Shown here piece after piece: positions 30,478 through 39,606 of a stretch of DNA of 64,000 bases. This DNA is from Pythium myriotylum (taxonomy: Eukaryota > Oomycota > Peronosporomycetes > Pythiales > Pythiaceae), in contig JALJCQ010000012.1 in NCBI GenBank assembly GCA_023091665.1, positions 3,782,001 through 3,846,000 on the forward strand, read 5' to 3'. Below the pieces are notes generated by a model. The model did not search any database. It was given only the letters and a program-made list of their open reading frames with translations, and had not been told where the DNA came from. The position numbers were made by a program, and so were the translations under genes. Within the stretch, counting starts at the first letter, position 1. Each line of letters begins with the position of its first letter.

Positions 30478-31042
30478 GGCGAAGAACGAATGAGAAAATT
30501 GACTCAGCCGTCAAGATTAGGATCTGCTGAGACGCGTCCAGTGCGGCGAGCTGAGATGAAACACTGGCTCAAATCACTTTGTCGAAGCGATCAGAACCAC
30601 GAGTAGTATCCAATCATGGGTGGAGCTACCGCGCTCCTTGGTCAGAACTTCGAGTTATACTTTGAAGTAATACAACTCGAAATTCTATTTGGGTGTCCCT
30701 TCAAAAAAAGTCACCCAAGTCGACGCCGGTGACATGCCTTCGACCCCTGCTCTTGCACTTGTCCGCGCGTTTAGGGTTCCTCTTAAACAACTTTCCAACC
30801 TCAAGGTCTTATCGAGGTCACAGGGACAAGTTGACTTGCCTATTGACTACGAGTTCTAGCAGCTGCGTGTTGTCTTAGTAGGAGGCGAGTGATTAACATG
30901 CGTGTATGAATGCCGAGACCTCTTCTGCGTTCTGCACTTCCAAAGAATTCGTTGCGGCTTCCGACCGAATAACACGATCGTGACAGCTTGAGAGACACGC
31001 GACAGGGCCCTCTCTCGGACCAATCGAGACAATACAGCGACC
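30478..31042. other. Divergent upstream region of array genes 11 and 12
   Basis: About 560 bp with no supported gene, between the starts of broken gene 11 and intact gene 12. A small hairpin with TTCGAGTT/AACTCGAA arms lies at about 30648-30680. Confidence 0.45.
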
Positions 31043-31933
31043 ATGACAACTACACAAGAATTCTTTGCGCTTCTTGACGTTGCACTCTGCATGCCACTTG
31101 TGCTCATCATCAACTTCTCGCTCTTTCAATACCTAACGACCACTTTTTGGAAGCGCCGCCACGAGCCGCGTGTGCGTCTGCTGCTCTTCCTCGCCGCCCT
31201 CAGCTTCCTCTGCCTCATCCCCTTCGCCTTTCCCGACCGACAGCTCATGCGAGATCTCAACGACGTCTCCGAAGTGTGCTCCGTGCTCACATTCCTACTA
31301 CAGATCACCATCCTCACACGCGACGTCGGCAAGCGCATCAAGATCCGATCGCTCTGGGTACTCCTATGGATCGGCGAATCCTTGGTCGTGCTCAGCATGA
31401 CGATGCTCGTGGCCAACGTCATCGACGTCTTCACAGACGACATCGACATGTCAGTCATCGATATCATTGACACCACTGTGGCGAACGTGTCGCTCGTGTT
31501 CGTCGTGTTCTTTCGGTTCTACTTCCTTGCCATCGCCAAGGGATTCCGCAAGGTCTGGGCCACGCAGAAAATCGAGATCGCGTGCTACTTTCTCTTTCTC
31601 TCTCACGAATACCCGTTTCACGTGCTCAACCAAGTCACAGATCTGTCGTGGGAACATGTCCAAGGCCTCTGGATGCGGATGACGATCGTTGCGTGTCTCT
31701 GGATGACCGTCAAAGCGAGGCTCTCGAGCCAAACGTCCAAGCAGGCCATCACGACAACCCAAGGTCCAAAGAATTCACAGTTCGATAACTCGGTGGCCAT
31801 GAAACTCAAGCCGGTCAACAAGGTGGGCGTTGCGAAGACTGCCCTACCGGGCAAGTCATTGCCTCGCACAACTACCTCCACTACCTACCGCAGCCACAGG
31901 TCGCTCATAGCATTACTTCCGAACAAGACATAG
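31043..31933 (+). CDS. 7TM array protein 12 (near-identical twin of protein 7)
   Basis: A 296-residue member whose sequence from helix 1 onward matches protein 7 except for three residues, while the N-terminus (MTTTQEFFALLDVALCMP) and 5' flank are different. It reads opposite to gene 7 and lies 5.6 kb away. Downstream of its stop lies a decayed copy of the last codons of gene 6, exactly as gene 6 flanks gene 7. This shows that the copied tract was larger than the gene and that gene 7's surroundings were the donor. Confidence 0.88.
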   Translation: MTTTQEFFALLDVALCMPLVLIINFSLFQYLTTTFWKRRHEPRVRLLLFLAALSFLCLIPFAFPDRQLMRDLNDVSEVCSVLTFLLQITILTRDVGKRIKIRSLWVLLWIGESLVVLSMTMLVANVIDVFTDDIDMSVIDIIDTTVANVSLVFVVFFRFYFLAIAKGFRKVWATQKIEIACYFLFLSHEYPFHVLNQVTDLSWEHVQGLWMRMTIVACLWMTVKARLSSQTSKQAITTTQGPKNSQFDNSVAMKLKPVNKVGVAKTALPGKSLPRTTTSTTYRSHRSLIALLPNKT

Positions 31934-32020
31934 GGGTGCGATACCTCTTAATCTATTCTACTTCCTCGGTGCCTTTCCTGTATGACAACTGAGCTCCGAT
32001 CAATCGAGGCGGTTTGGGCA
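31103..32020. repeat. Right copy of the 0.92-kb inverted repeat
   Basis: Inverted partner of 24448-25366. The left boundary lies inside helix 1 of the coding region. The right boundary lies about 90 bp past the stop, where homology to the end of array gene 6 stops. Similarity is nearly complete over the coding part and lower over the last roughly 90 bp. Confidence 0.9.
31953..32020 (-). pseudogene. Relic of the 3' end of array gene 6
   Basis: Read leftward, this piece ends YRKGTEEVE-stop, against YRKGIEEVE-stop in the intact gene at 23618. The upstream codons still align at DNA level but are shifted by a short deletion. No other part of gene 6 is present. It marks the edge of the duplicated or converted tract. 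Confidence 0.85.
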
Positions 32021-32181
32021 TTTCGTGTTGGTGATGAAAGAGTCGAGTCAAATAAAAAAAAAGCCTCTGGGGTTCCTTGATATGGTTCAGTTCGAGGAAT
32101 GGGCACGACTGCCTCGATCGTATGCTCTCAGTTGGTACAATAAGATCCACCGAGTTTGGGAGAACGAACTTGGGGCATAAA

Positions 32182-33144
32182 TCACTGCACGTCAAGCTTA
32201 GGTCCATTCACGGTCTTCGAACGGTGGCCTATGGGGGTAACTGAGCCTTTCGTGAGTGCTCGAAACGAGAACGCTGTGCTCAGCGTCTGGGTCTTGGTTG
32301 TCGTCTTCGATCGCTGTCGGTTGATTTTGCGAGAAGCCAGTCGAAGTGATGCCGCCATCGGGCTGGAGGTCGCAGCGACCACGGAGGTCGGAGCATTCGA
32401 CTCGAACCTGGACGCGTGGGTCTTTGGTCCGTGGCGAGCACTGCGGTTACTCGTGGAACTACGGATCTTCTCCTTGATGGTCTGCAGCACGCACATAGTC
32501 ATGGTAATGCGATGCCAAAGCGCTTGAACCGACTCCCAAGACACGCCTGTCGCAGACTGTAGCGCCATAAACGGATACTCGTGCGTGATAAAGAGTGTGT
32601 ACAAGAGCAGCTCGGTCTTGCGGTTGTAGATGAGCCACTTAACACCTTTCGAGATCCCGATGTAGTAAAATCGGAACACGAATATGTACACGAGTGACGC
32701 GTCTTCGACGATATTGTCGAAAAAATCGCTTCGCTCTAGCTGCGGCTGCGTCGTGAACAACTCAATGAAGTTCTTGAGTGTGAGCACCAACCCTATGAGG
32801 ATGAGTACCTCACCGAGATAGGTGAGCCATCGGAGCGAACGGATATGAACTTTTTTGTGAACATCGCGGCCGATGATTGTGATTTGCACGAGAAATGTCA
32901 TGGTCGAGCAGGCCTCGGAGACGTTGTTAAGGTGGTCAAATACTCGCATATCTGGATTCGCGAACGGTATCAGCGAGAGAAAGCCTAGCGATCCAAACCA
33001 GATCAAGACGCGCACTCGTGGCTCGCGGCGACGTTTGTAGTACATCCCGCAGAGATATTGAAAGAGCGCAAAGTTCATGATGAGCGTGAGCGGCTCGCAG
33101 TAAAGCCGTGCAGTGTAGTCGAGTCTCTCCTGAACGATCGCCAT
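32182..33144 (-). CDS. 7TM array protein 13
   Basis: A 320-residue member related to genes 8-10. The ATG at 33144 gives MAIVQERLDYTARLY. Motifs: KRRREPRVRVLI, IPFANPDMRVFDHLNNVSEACS (LNN in place of LND), GRDVHKKVHIRSL, LVYIFVFRFYYIGISKG, ITHEYPFMAL and VSWESVQALWHRIT. The tail is about 90 residues and very basic, with repeated Ser/Thr and Arg. No introns. Function unknown. Confidence 0.86.
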   Translation of the reverse strand: MAIVQERLDYTARLYCEPLTLIMNFALFQYLCGMYYKRRREPRVRVLIWFGSLGFLSLIPFANPDMRVFDHLNNVSEACSTMTFLVQITIIGRDVHKKVHIRSLRWLTYLGEVLILIGLVLTLKNFIELFTTQPQLERSDFFDNIVEDASLVYIFVFRFYYIGISKGVKWLIYNRKTELLLYTLFITHEYPFMALQSATGVSWESVQALWHRITMTMCVLQTIKEKIRSSTSNRSARHGPKTHASRFESNAPTSVVAATSSPMAASLRLASRKINRQRSKTTTKTQTLSTAFSFRALTKGSVTPIGHRSKTVNGPKLDVQ

Positions 33145-33582
33145 TGCTGTGGGTCTTTGTGCGTAGTTGATTCCTGGTGAAGGTCTCGTAAGACCAGTAG
33201 ACTAAAACGACTAAGCCGACGCTTCTCCTCGTCTATTTATCTTTGCCGCTGTCGCGCGAAGACACTCTCTGTAACTTCCCCCAACCACACAGCTACTTTG
33301 GTTTGGAGTGAGCGGGTCGTGTTCATGATCAGGGATTTTGGAGAACTCACCGCAGCCTGAGGAAACCTCGAAGGCTATGTTTAGGGTGACGAGACGGATC
33401 TGATCACAATCCCATAAGACGCGTGGCTTCAAACACAGTGACACGGTCTCCGTTATCGGCGCAGCTGCCCGTGGGGCACGCTGGGAGTCTCACTTTGCAG
33501 CTGAGTGAGGACGAGGGAACGTAACATTTTCAGTGCTACCTCGTGACGTGGCAAGTGCGACTGATCCATTGCCCATTGCTCA
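33145..33582. other. Divergent upstream region of array genes 13 and 14
   Basis: About 440 bp without a supported gene; it should hold two promoters. Sequence near 33230 is T-rich (TATTTATC). Confidence 0.4.
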
Positions 33583-34485
33583 ATGGTCATCATGCCGATA
33601 AAGGAAGAAGACATGGAGTTTGTGGGCGATGTTTTCAGTTTGCCCATGACACTCATTATCAACTTCTCGCTCTTCCAGTACCTTGCGACGTTCTACTTCA
33701 AGCGCCGTAGCGAATCGCGCGGCGCATTGCTAATTTTCTGTGCATTCGGTGGCTTCGCGACTCTCGTGCCGTACGCACACCCCAATCTCGTGCTAGTCGG
33801 TCACCTGAATGACTGCTCGGAGACCTTCTCCGTGCTAACGTTTCTACTCCAGATCATCATCGTGGGCCGGGATGTCAATAAAAAAGTCCGAATCCGCTCG
33901 CTGAAGTTTGTGTCAATCACTGGCGAGATCCTCGTATTGCTTGGGCTTCTCGTCGTGCTTTTGAACATAATGGAGGTTGTGGGGGTTGACGTCCGGGCAT
34001 TTGATGGCGTGGACAACATTTTCGAGAACGTCACACTCTGGTTCATATTCTTCGCGCGCTTTTTCTATATCGTTCTCTCGCGGGGTCTGAAAGAGACGTT
34101 GCGCACTCGTAAGCTCGACATTTTATTCTACTTGCTCTTCGTCACGCACGAGTATCCTTTCGTGTTACTTGAGTACTTGACTGGCGTCTCGTGGGAGGAC
34201 ATGCAGGCGCTGTGGAACCGACTCACGATCATGTTCTGCATTGTGCTCACGATCCACGAGAAGTTGCGCAGTGCTTCGAGCAAGCAAAGCAGAGTCAACA
34301 ACACGAACAAGATGAATACGACACTTGGGCCACAGGAGAAATCACTCTACGTCTCGGATAACGACGCGACCATCGGGCCAACCGTTTCAAAGAAGCACAC
34401 GTTGGGCTCGCTGAAGTCAGTAGCACCAACCTTTCGGTCTATCCTGGTCGGCGCCTCTGTCAATCCCATCAAGGGGGAGAAATGA
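33583..34485 (+). CDS. 7TM array protein 14
   Basis: A 300-residue member beginning MVIMPIKEEDMEF; a second ATG at 33592 is also possible. Motifs: KRRSESRGALL, VPYAHPNLVLVGHLNDCSETFS, GRDVNKKVRIRSL, LWFIFFARFFYIVLSRG, VTHEYPFVLL and VSWEDMQALWNRLT. It is intermediate between the 8-10 and 15-18 subgroups: it shares VGHLND and the VVLLNIMEVV segment of helix 4 with the latter, but its tail is shorter. Confidence 0.86.
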   Translation: MVIMPIKEEDMEFVGDVFSLPMTLIINFSLFQYLATFYFKRRSESRGALLIFCAFGGFATLVPYAHPNLVLVGHLNDCSETFSVLTFLLQIIIVGRDVNKKVRIRSLKFVSITGEILVLLGLLVVLLNIMEVVGVDVRAFDGVDNIFENVTLWFIFFARFFYIVLSRGLKETLRTRKLDILFYLLFVTHEYPFVLLEYLTGVSWEDMQALWNRLTIMFCIVLTIHEKLRSASSKQSRVNNTNKMNTTLGPQEKSLYVSDNDATIGPTVSKKHTLGSLKSVAPTFRSILVGASVNPIKGEK

Positions 34486-34823
34486 CTGATTGTAAGCCCT
34501 ACATTCATAATTTTGATCAGCTCCACTTCATACTTCTAGTTTTGTTCAGATAAGCTTTCGCCTTACGCACCAATCGCGCCTGAAGTCACTACTAGTAGCT
34601 GGGTCCTTCATTGACGTTCTGAATATGCTGGTTTCGATTTCACCACTACCTCGTTCGTGGAATTGAAGGGTTCTGGCCGGCGGATTCAGCATCTTTGGCC
34701 GAATGTCTATTCTTACCCTCCAACTCTCGCCAAAGATGGAAAGAGAGATCCACGACTGCAACCACACAACCACACACATGCTTCCCCTCATTTCACACCA
34801 ATGTATAACCAGGCATTACCTTC
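34486..34823. other. Intergenic 3' region between array genes 14 and 15
   Basis: About 340 bp between the converging ends of two array genes. Nothing recognisable. Confidence 0.4.
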
Positions 34824-35840
34824 CTATTCATTTCTCGGACCAGGTGTGATACTCAGGTTGTGGCCTCCGCGGCTACTGCGAGCGCTTTTCTGGGAGCGAC
34901 CTCGGATCGACAATAATCCACTACGCAGAAAAGAGCTGGTACCGCTTGTGCCCCTTGTTGTATTTGAGGAGCTGGGCATGACTTTGCCACCAAAAAGCTT
35001 CGCCTTGGAAGGGAAATTGAACTTGCGCTTCTTTCCTACATTTGACGAAGTATCACTTTCTTCTTCCGCGTCTTGCAGATTTGGAATCGACGGTCCTTGA
35101 GTGAAACCACCCGTTGTGGTCTTGTTCTCTTTCGACGCCTTGGTTCGCCTAGCGCTCATTTTCTCCTTGATCGTCATCAAGATACACATCATCAAACTAA
35201 GTCGGTGCCAAATCGCTTGCACCGGCTCCCACGTGACACCTGTGAGTTCTTCGAGCAGCATGAATGGTAGTTCGTGGGTCACGAATAGAAAGTAAAGAAA
35301 AATCTCGAGTTTCTTGTTCGCGAGCGTCCACTTGATGCCTCTCGATATCGCAATGTAGAAGAAGCGGAAGAAGAAAACGTAGAACAAACTGCAGATCTCC
35401 ACAATATTGTCTATGCCGTCAAATGCCGACAAGTCTGAGCTTGGCGCGACGACCTCAATAACATTTAGCACAACCACGAGGAGCCCGATGACCGTGAGAA
35501 GCTCGGCTACATAAGTAAGGATCTTTAGTGACCAGATGCGCACCTTGCGCTCGATGTCGCGGCCAATTGTCGTTATTTGAACCAGGAACGTGAGCGTGGA
35601 GCACGTCTCTGAGATGTCATTAAGGTGTCCGACCATAACGTCTCGTGGATGCGCCTGGGGGATGATGACCGCAAATCCCAGGAACGCGCACATCAAGAGT
35701 AGCGCAATGCGTGGCTCGGCGCGGCGGCGATAATATAGCACGAGCAAGTACTGGAAGAGCGCAAAGTTGATAAGCATGACTACCGGAAGGCAGAACCAGT
35801 GTTCTGCATCGTTCATAGACGTCTGCGAAATCCCACCCAT
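34824..35840 (-). CDS. 7TM array protein 15
   Basis: A 338-residue member. I choose the ATG at 35840 (MGGISQTSMNDAEHWFCLP) because genes 16 and 18 start MGISQRDMDEAEHW and MTITQNDMDEAEHW; the frame is open for 48 codons further upstream. Motifs: RRRAEPRIALLL, IPQAHPRDVMVGHLNDISETCS, GRDIERKVRIWSL, FYVFFFRFFYIAISRG, VTHELPFMLL and VTWEPVQAIWHRLS. The long tail has blocks shared with genes 16 and 18: SARRTKASKE, KLFGGKV, SGTSS-RSGL-S-RGRS and VxPGPR-like ends. Confidence 0.87.
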   Translation of the reverse strand: MGGISQTSMNDAEHWFCLPVVMLINFALFQYLLVLYYRRRAEPRIALLLMCAFLGFAVIIPQAHPRDVMVGHLNDISETCSTLTFLVQITTIGRDIERKVRIWSLKILTYVAELLTVIGLLVVVLNVIEVVAPSSDLSAFDGIDNIVEICSLFYVFFFRFFYIAISRGIKWTLANKKLEIFLYFLFVTHELPFMLLEELTGVTWEPVQAIWHRLSLMMCILMTIKEKMSARRTKASKENKTTTGGFTQGPSIPNLQDAEEESDTSSNVGKKRKFNFPSKAKLFGGKVMPSSSNTTRGTSGTSSFLRSGLLSIRGRSQKSARSSRGGHNLSITPGPRNE

Positions 35841-36142
35841 CCCTGCTTTGCAATACTGCCCAGTGAGGGTGCACGAGGCGAACTTGATTACGTAAGAAGG
35901 CACTGTGTAGCTTGAGAGAGATGCAGGCTTTACTCGAGTATGCGTCGGATGCAGTGCCACCACGCTCTGCTGAGAGTAGCACACGTATATTTAGTCACGT
36001 CCTGTCGCGTTCAGAGCGAACACAAGGCGTGAATTTTGATCGAAACCTCAGTGTTGATCCCATCGTCACCTCCTTTTGGCGGTTACAGAACACCAGATAG
36101 GCAAGGTTTGAACATCTCGCACCTTCGATATCTGCGCCGCGC

Positions 36143-37168
36143 TTAGCGCTTTCCACCTCCAGGAATGACGTTTAATGCCATCTTCACTCCATGACTACTG
36201 CGGACGCTTTGATTAAGCGAGGGGCCACGGTTCGAGAACAGACCGCTGCGCACAAGCGAACTTGTCCCACTGGTTTTTGCTGTCGTTCTTGTAGATGGCT
36301 TGGGCAACACCTTGCCAAGGAGGAGTCTCGGCTTCGATATAAGCGATAGTTTGCGCTTTTTTGACGAGCCACGCTCCTCGCTCTCGTTGTCGTCGTCCTT
36401 ATCTTGCAGTTGTGGAATTGATGGAGCCTTGCTGAAGACACCAACGGTGGTTTTATTCTCTTTTGATACCTTTGTTCGCCGTGCACTGAGCTTCTCCTTA
36501 ATAGTCATGAGGACGCACATCATAAGTGTTAATCGGTGCCAGATCGCCTGTACGGGTTCCCATGTGACCCCGGTCCATGACGCGAGCAGCATGAACGGGA
36601 ACTCGTGAGTCATGAACAAGACGTAGAGAAACATCTCGAGCTTCTTGTTTGCTAACAGCCACTTGAAGCCGCGAGACATCGTCAAGTAGAAAAATCGGAA
36701 AAAGAACACGAAGAAAAGCGACGTAATCTCGATGATGTTGTCGACGCCATCGAGAGACGACAAGTCGAGGCGTTGATCAGTGACATCCACAACGTTCAAC
36801 ACGATGTCAAGTAGACTGATAAATATCAGAAGCTCAGCGGCATAGGTCAAACACTTCAGCGATCGAATGCGCACTTTGCGCTCGATATCACGACCGATAA
36901 TCGTGATCTGTGTGAGAAATGTGAGCGTTGAGCATCCTTCCGATATATCGTTCAAATGGCCAACGATCTCGTCGTTCGGGTACGCTTGGGGGATGATGAC
37001 GGCAAAACCTACAAAGGCACACCCCAGCAACAGGATGACTCGCGCTTCACTCCGTCGACGGAAGTACATCACAACGAGATACTGGAAGAGTGAGAAGTTG
37101 ACGATCATCACGAGTGGCAAACACAGCCAATGCTCAGCTTCATCCATGTCTCGCTGAGAGATGCCCAT
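36143..37168 (-). CDS. 7TM array protein 16
   Basis: A 341-residue close paralogue of genes 15 and 18, starting MGISQRDMDEAEHWLCLP at 37168. Motifs: RRRSEARVILLL, AYPNDEIVGHLNDISEGCS, GRDIERKVRIRSL, FFVFFFRFFYLTMSRG, MTHEFPFMLL and VTWEPVQAIWHRLT. The tail carries the subgroup blocks KLSARRTKVSKENKT, SGTSSLVRSGLFSNRG and SLNQSVRSS. Loop 1 has EAR instead of EPR, as in gene 18. Confidence 0.87.
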   Translation of the reverse strand: MGISQRDMDEAEHWLCLPLVMIVNFSLFQYLVVMYFRRRSEARVILLLGCAFVGFAVIIPQAYPNDEIVGHLNDISEGCSTLTFLTQITIIGRDIERKVRIRSLKCLTYAAELLIFISLLDIVLNVVDVTDQRLDLSSLDGVDNIIEITSLFFVFFFRFFYLTMSRGFKWLLANKKLEMFLYVLFMTHEFPFMLLASWTGVTWEPVQAIWHRLTLMMCVLMTIKEKLSARRTKVSKENKTTVGVFSKAPSIPQLQDKDDDNESEERGSSKKRKLSLISKPRLLLGKVLPKPSTRTTAKTSGTSSLVRSGLFSNRGPSLNQSVRSSHGVKMALNVIPGGGKR

Positions 37169-37488
37169 GATGCAAGAAGGTGTCAAAAGTGTGGTCTGTT
37201 GGAATGTGACAAACGTTTGGAAATACGCGGACTGCTGAGGCTGTTGCACTGTGCGATCGACGGATGGAGTGTCATGACTCTGGGTGTCGAGGACGCTGAC
37301 ATCAGATGTGGATCCGTCATAAGAAGGAAGTACAGTGAATCACAGCAGATAAATTTAAACATGCGTGGACACAGCAACCCCAAGATAAATTTAGCTTGGG
37401 GTTGCTGTATCCACGCATGTTTCACGGGTTTCGTGCAAGCAGTGGTCATCCGATCGTCACCTTGTCACTTTCATCTCTATGGAAGCGA
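37169..37488. other. Upstream region of array gene 16 with a long hairpin
   Basis: About 320 bp between gene 16 and broken gene 17, containing the 66-bp inverted repeat at 37357-37422. No coding sequence is supported. Confidence 0.5.
37357..37422. repeat. 28-bp-arm inverted repeat (hairpin)
   Basis: Two 28-bp arms pair with a single mismatch around a 10-bp A/T-rich loop. The arm begins AAACATGCGTGGACACAGCA. It lies between the divergent starts of array gene 16 and broken gene 17. It could be a tiny non-autonomous element or a structured regulatory site. Confidence 0.85.
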
Positions 37489-38335
37489 ATGTCGAGTCTT
37501 TTGAAGCCTTCCGATGGAGACGTAACGCAACTGCTTATCATGGCACTCTTCCGGCCGATGGCTCTACTTGTCGCCGTCTCACAGTTCCAGTTTGTGCTCT
37601 TAATCTTTGGGCCGCAATACCGTGAGTTCGTCAGCATGCTGCTACTGGTTGACGGACATCTCAGAGACGACATCCATGCTCACTTACTTTATCCAGGTCA
37701 GCATCGTTGGTCACAAAACTGCCCGCCGAGTTGCAAAGAACCGCGTGATAGCAAGTCTCATTCTCATCAGTAAAGTACTGATCGCCCTCAGCGTCCTCCT
37801 CGTCATACAAGATCTTGTTCAAGTATGGTCGCCGTGCTCAAGCTTGACAGCGTTGGATCAACTCGACAACGGATTCAAGTATGCCGGGCTTGCTCTCAGC
37901 GTCGTCCTCAGAATCCACTCTTTGATCGCAGATCTGGGTCTGGATAGCGTTCGGCAAACAAAGAAGTTTGAGATATGTGCACACCTGCTGCTTCTGACAC
38001 ATGAAATTCCATTCTTGATCGTGGGGTCCATGTCTAACTACGCGTGGGAAGCAGCACATAGCTTGTGGAACCGCGTGATAATCTTCACGTGCATAACGCT
38101 CCTCCACCTCGACAAACGTCACGCCCGAGGAAGCAGCGGCACACTCACTAATGACGGGAAGCACCGGGTATCTTTGACCAAGGTCGCTGTCACATCCCTA
38201 AAGCGTCAGCGCACTCTTTCATCGACTCGCGAATCAAGCACCGTGAATAAATCGATATCAACGCGAACCACATGCTTACCATGGTGCGCAAGTGCAATTC
38301 GGAACTCTGAGGCGAGTGAGTCCAGGAAGAAATAG
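37489..38335 (+). pseudogene. 7TM array gene 17, deleted and frameshifted
   Basis: The ATG at 37489 opens MSSLLKPSDGD, then a weak helix 1 (FRPMALLVAVSQFQFVLLIF) and YREFVSMLLLV in place of the loop 1-helix 2 motif. Around 37640 the frame shifts and about 20 residues of helix 2 are missing. The rest continues in another frame from LTDISETTSMLTYFIQVSIVG with degraded motifs (GHKTARRV for GRDxxKK, LTHEIPFLIV, AWEAAHSLWNRVI) and a short tail ending ASESRKK. Most signature residues have drifted, so this is an older loss than gene 11. Confidence 0.75.
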
Positions 38336-38352
38336 ACTCAGGCAAGCGATGC

Positions 38353-39354
38353 TCACAGTCGTCGTGGACCAGGAACCACCGTCATTGTTTTGCCACTTCG
38401 GTTAAGTGAACGGCCCCGGATTGACGAGAACCCACTCCGTATGATAGAACTAGTGCCGCTGATACTTGAGGTCGTTACGGTTGTAGGCGACGACCGCGGA
38501 AACACTTTGCCACCAAAGAGCTTGACACGAAGACTACCCAGCGGGGACTTCAAGAACCCGCCACCTTGCTCACTAACATCTTCGTCGTCTTTGCTTCCTT
38601 GTGGCGCTTGTGGGCCTTTACTGAACGCAGCGGTCGAGGCCGCCTCTTTGGAAGCCTTGGTTCGTCGCGCGCTCATCTTCTCTTTTATTGTCATCATGAC
38701 ACACAGAAGAAGAGTGAGTCGGTGCCACACGGCCTGTACAGGATCCCACGATATTCCGGTCAAATGCTGAAGCAAATAAAACGGTAGCTCGTGGGTCATG
38801 AAGAGCGCATACAAAAGCATCTCCATGTTTTTGTTGGAGAGCGTCCACTTGTAGCCACGAGATATCGTGATGTAGAAGAAGCGGAAAAAGAACACGTAGA
38901 ATAGGCACACAGTCTCCAGCGCATTGTCGATCCAGTCGGTTGAGGAAAGATCGAGTTTTGAATCCACCACGTCGAGAACGTTGAGCACAATGTCAAGAAG
39001 ACTAGCAAATATTAGAAGCTCGGCGATGTAGGTCAACACTTTCAGAGATCTAATTCGCACTTTCCGCTCGATGTCGCGGCCGATGATTGTAATTTGCGTG
39101 AGAAATGTGAGTGTGGAGCATCCTTCCGAGATGTCGTTTAGATGCCCAACAAGCTCATCATCCGGGTAGGCTTGAGGAATGATGACCGCAAAGCCCACGA
39201 ACGCGCAGCCGAGCAACAGCGCGACTCGAGCTTCGTATCGACGGCGATAATAAACGGCCACGAGGTATTGAAACAACGAAAAGTTGACAATGGTCACGAG
39301 CGGCATGAAGAGCCAATGCTCTGCTTCATCCATGTCGTTCTGCGTGATAGTCAT
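38353..39354 (-). CDS. 7TM array protein 18
   Basis: A 333-residue member of the 15/16 subgroup and the last of the array. The ATG at 39354 gives MTITQNDMDEAEHWLFMP. Motifs: RRRYEARVALLL, AYPDDELVGHLNDISEGCS, GRDIERKVRIRSL, FYVFFFRFFYITISRG, MTHELPFYLL and ISWDPVQAVWHRLT. The tail again has SARRTKASKE, KLFGGKVFPRSS, SGTSSIIRSGFSSIRGRS and ends VVPGPRRL. Its stop is 17 nt from that of broken gene 17, with which it converges. Confidence 0.87.
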   Translation of the reverse strand: MTITQNDMDEAEHWLFMPLVTIVNFSLFQYLVAVYYRRRYEARVALLLGCAFVGFAVIIPQAYPDDELVGHLNDISEGCSTLTFLTQITIIGRDIERKVRIRSLKVLTYIAELLIFASLLDIVLNVLDVVDSKLDLSSTDWIDNALETVCLFYVFFFRFFYITISRGYKWTLSNKNMEMLLYALFMTHELPFYLLQHLTGISWDPVQAVWHRLTLLLCVMMTIKEKMSARRTKASKEAASTAAFSKGPQAPQGSKDDEDVSEQGGGFLKSPLGSLRVKLFGGKVFPRSSPTTVTTSSISGTSSIIRSGFSSIRGRSLNRSGKTMTVVPGPRRL

Positions 39355-39606
39355 TGCAGCAGACTGATTGCGAGACCGCGGTGATGGTCAAGTGAGGTGG
39401 AAGGATTTTGGTAACTGATCACGAAGCCATCGACTTGACCAAGACACTATGGGGCAGTGCAACTGCGTTCAACAAAGCCGACCACGACCGACAGAAGCTC
39501 TTGTCCGAAGTCCATGACATTCTCGGGATAGCTGGTCTGTAAAATTAGCTTGTAGACGTGACTGCTGCCCCCGTCACAGCAGACAGCCTGATGCATCTTC
39601 ATAAAA
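39355..39606. other. Spacer between the 7TM array and the broken repeat gene
   Basis: About 250 bp. A short leftward frame ending at 39447 continues past the stop of the broken gene but shows no recognisable domain. Confidence 0.35.

Noticed and set aside
13938..39354. The array as microbial rhodopsins
   Set aside because: Seven helices fit, but no conserved lysine lies in the middle of helix 7 for retinal binding; the only conserved basic residues there are at the cytosolic end.
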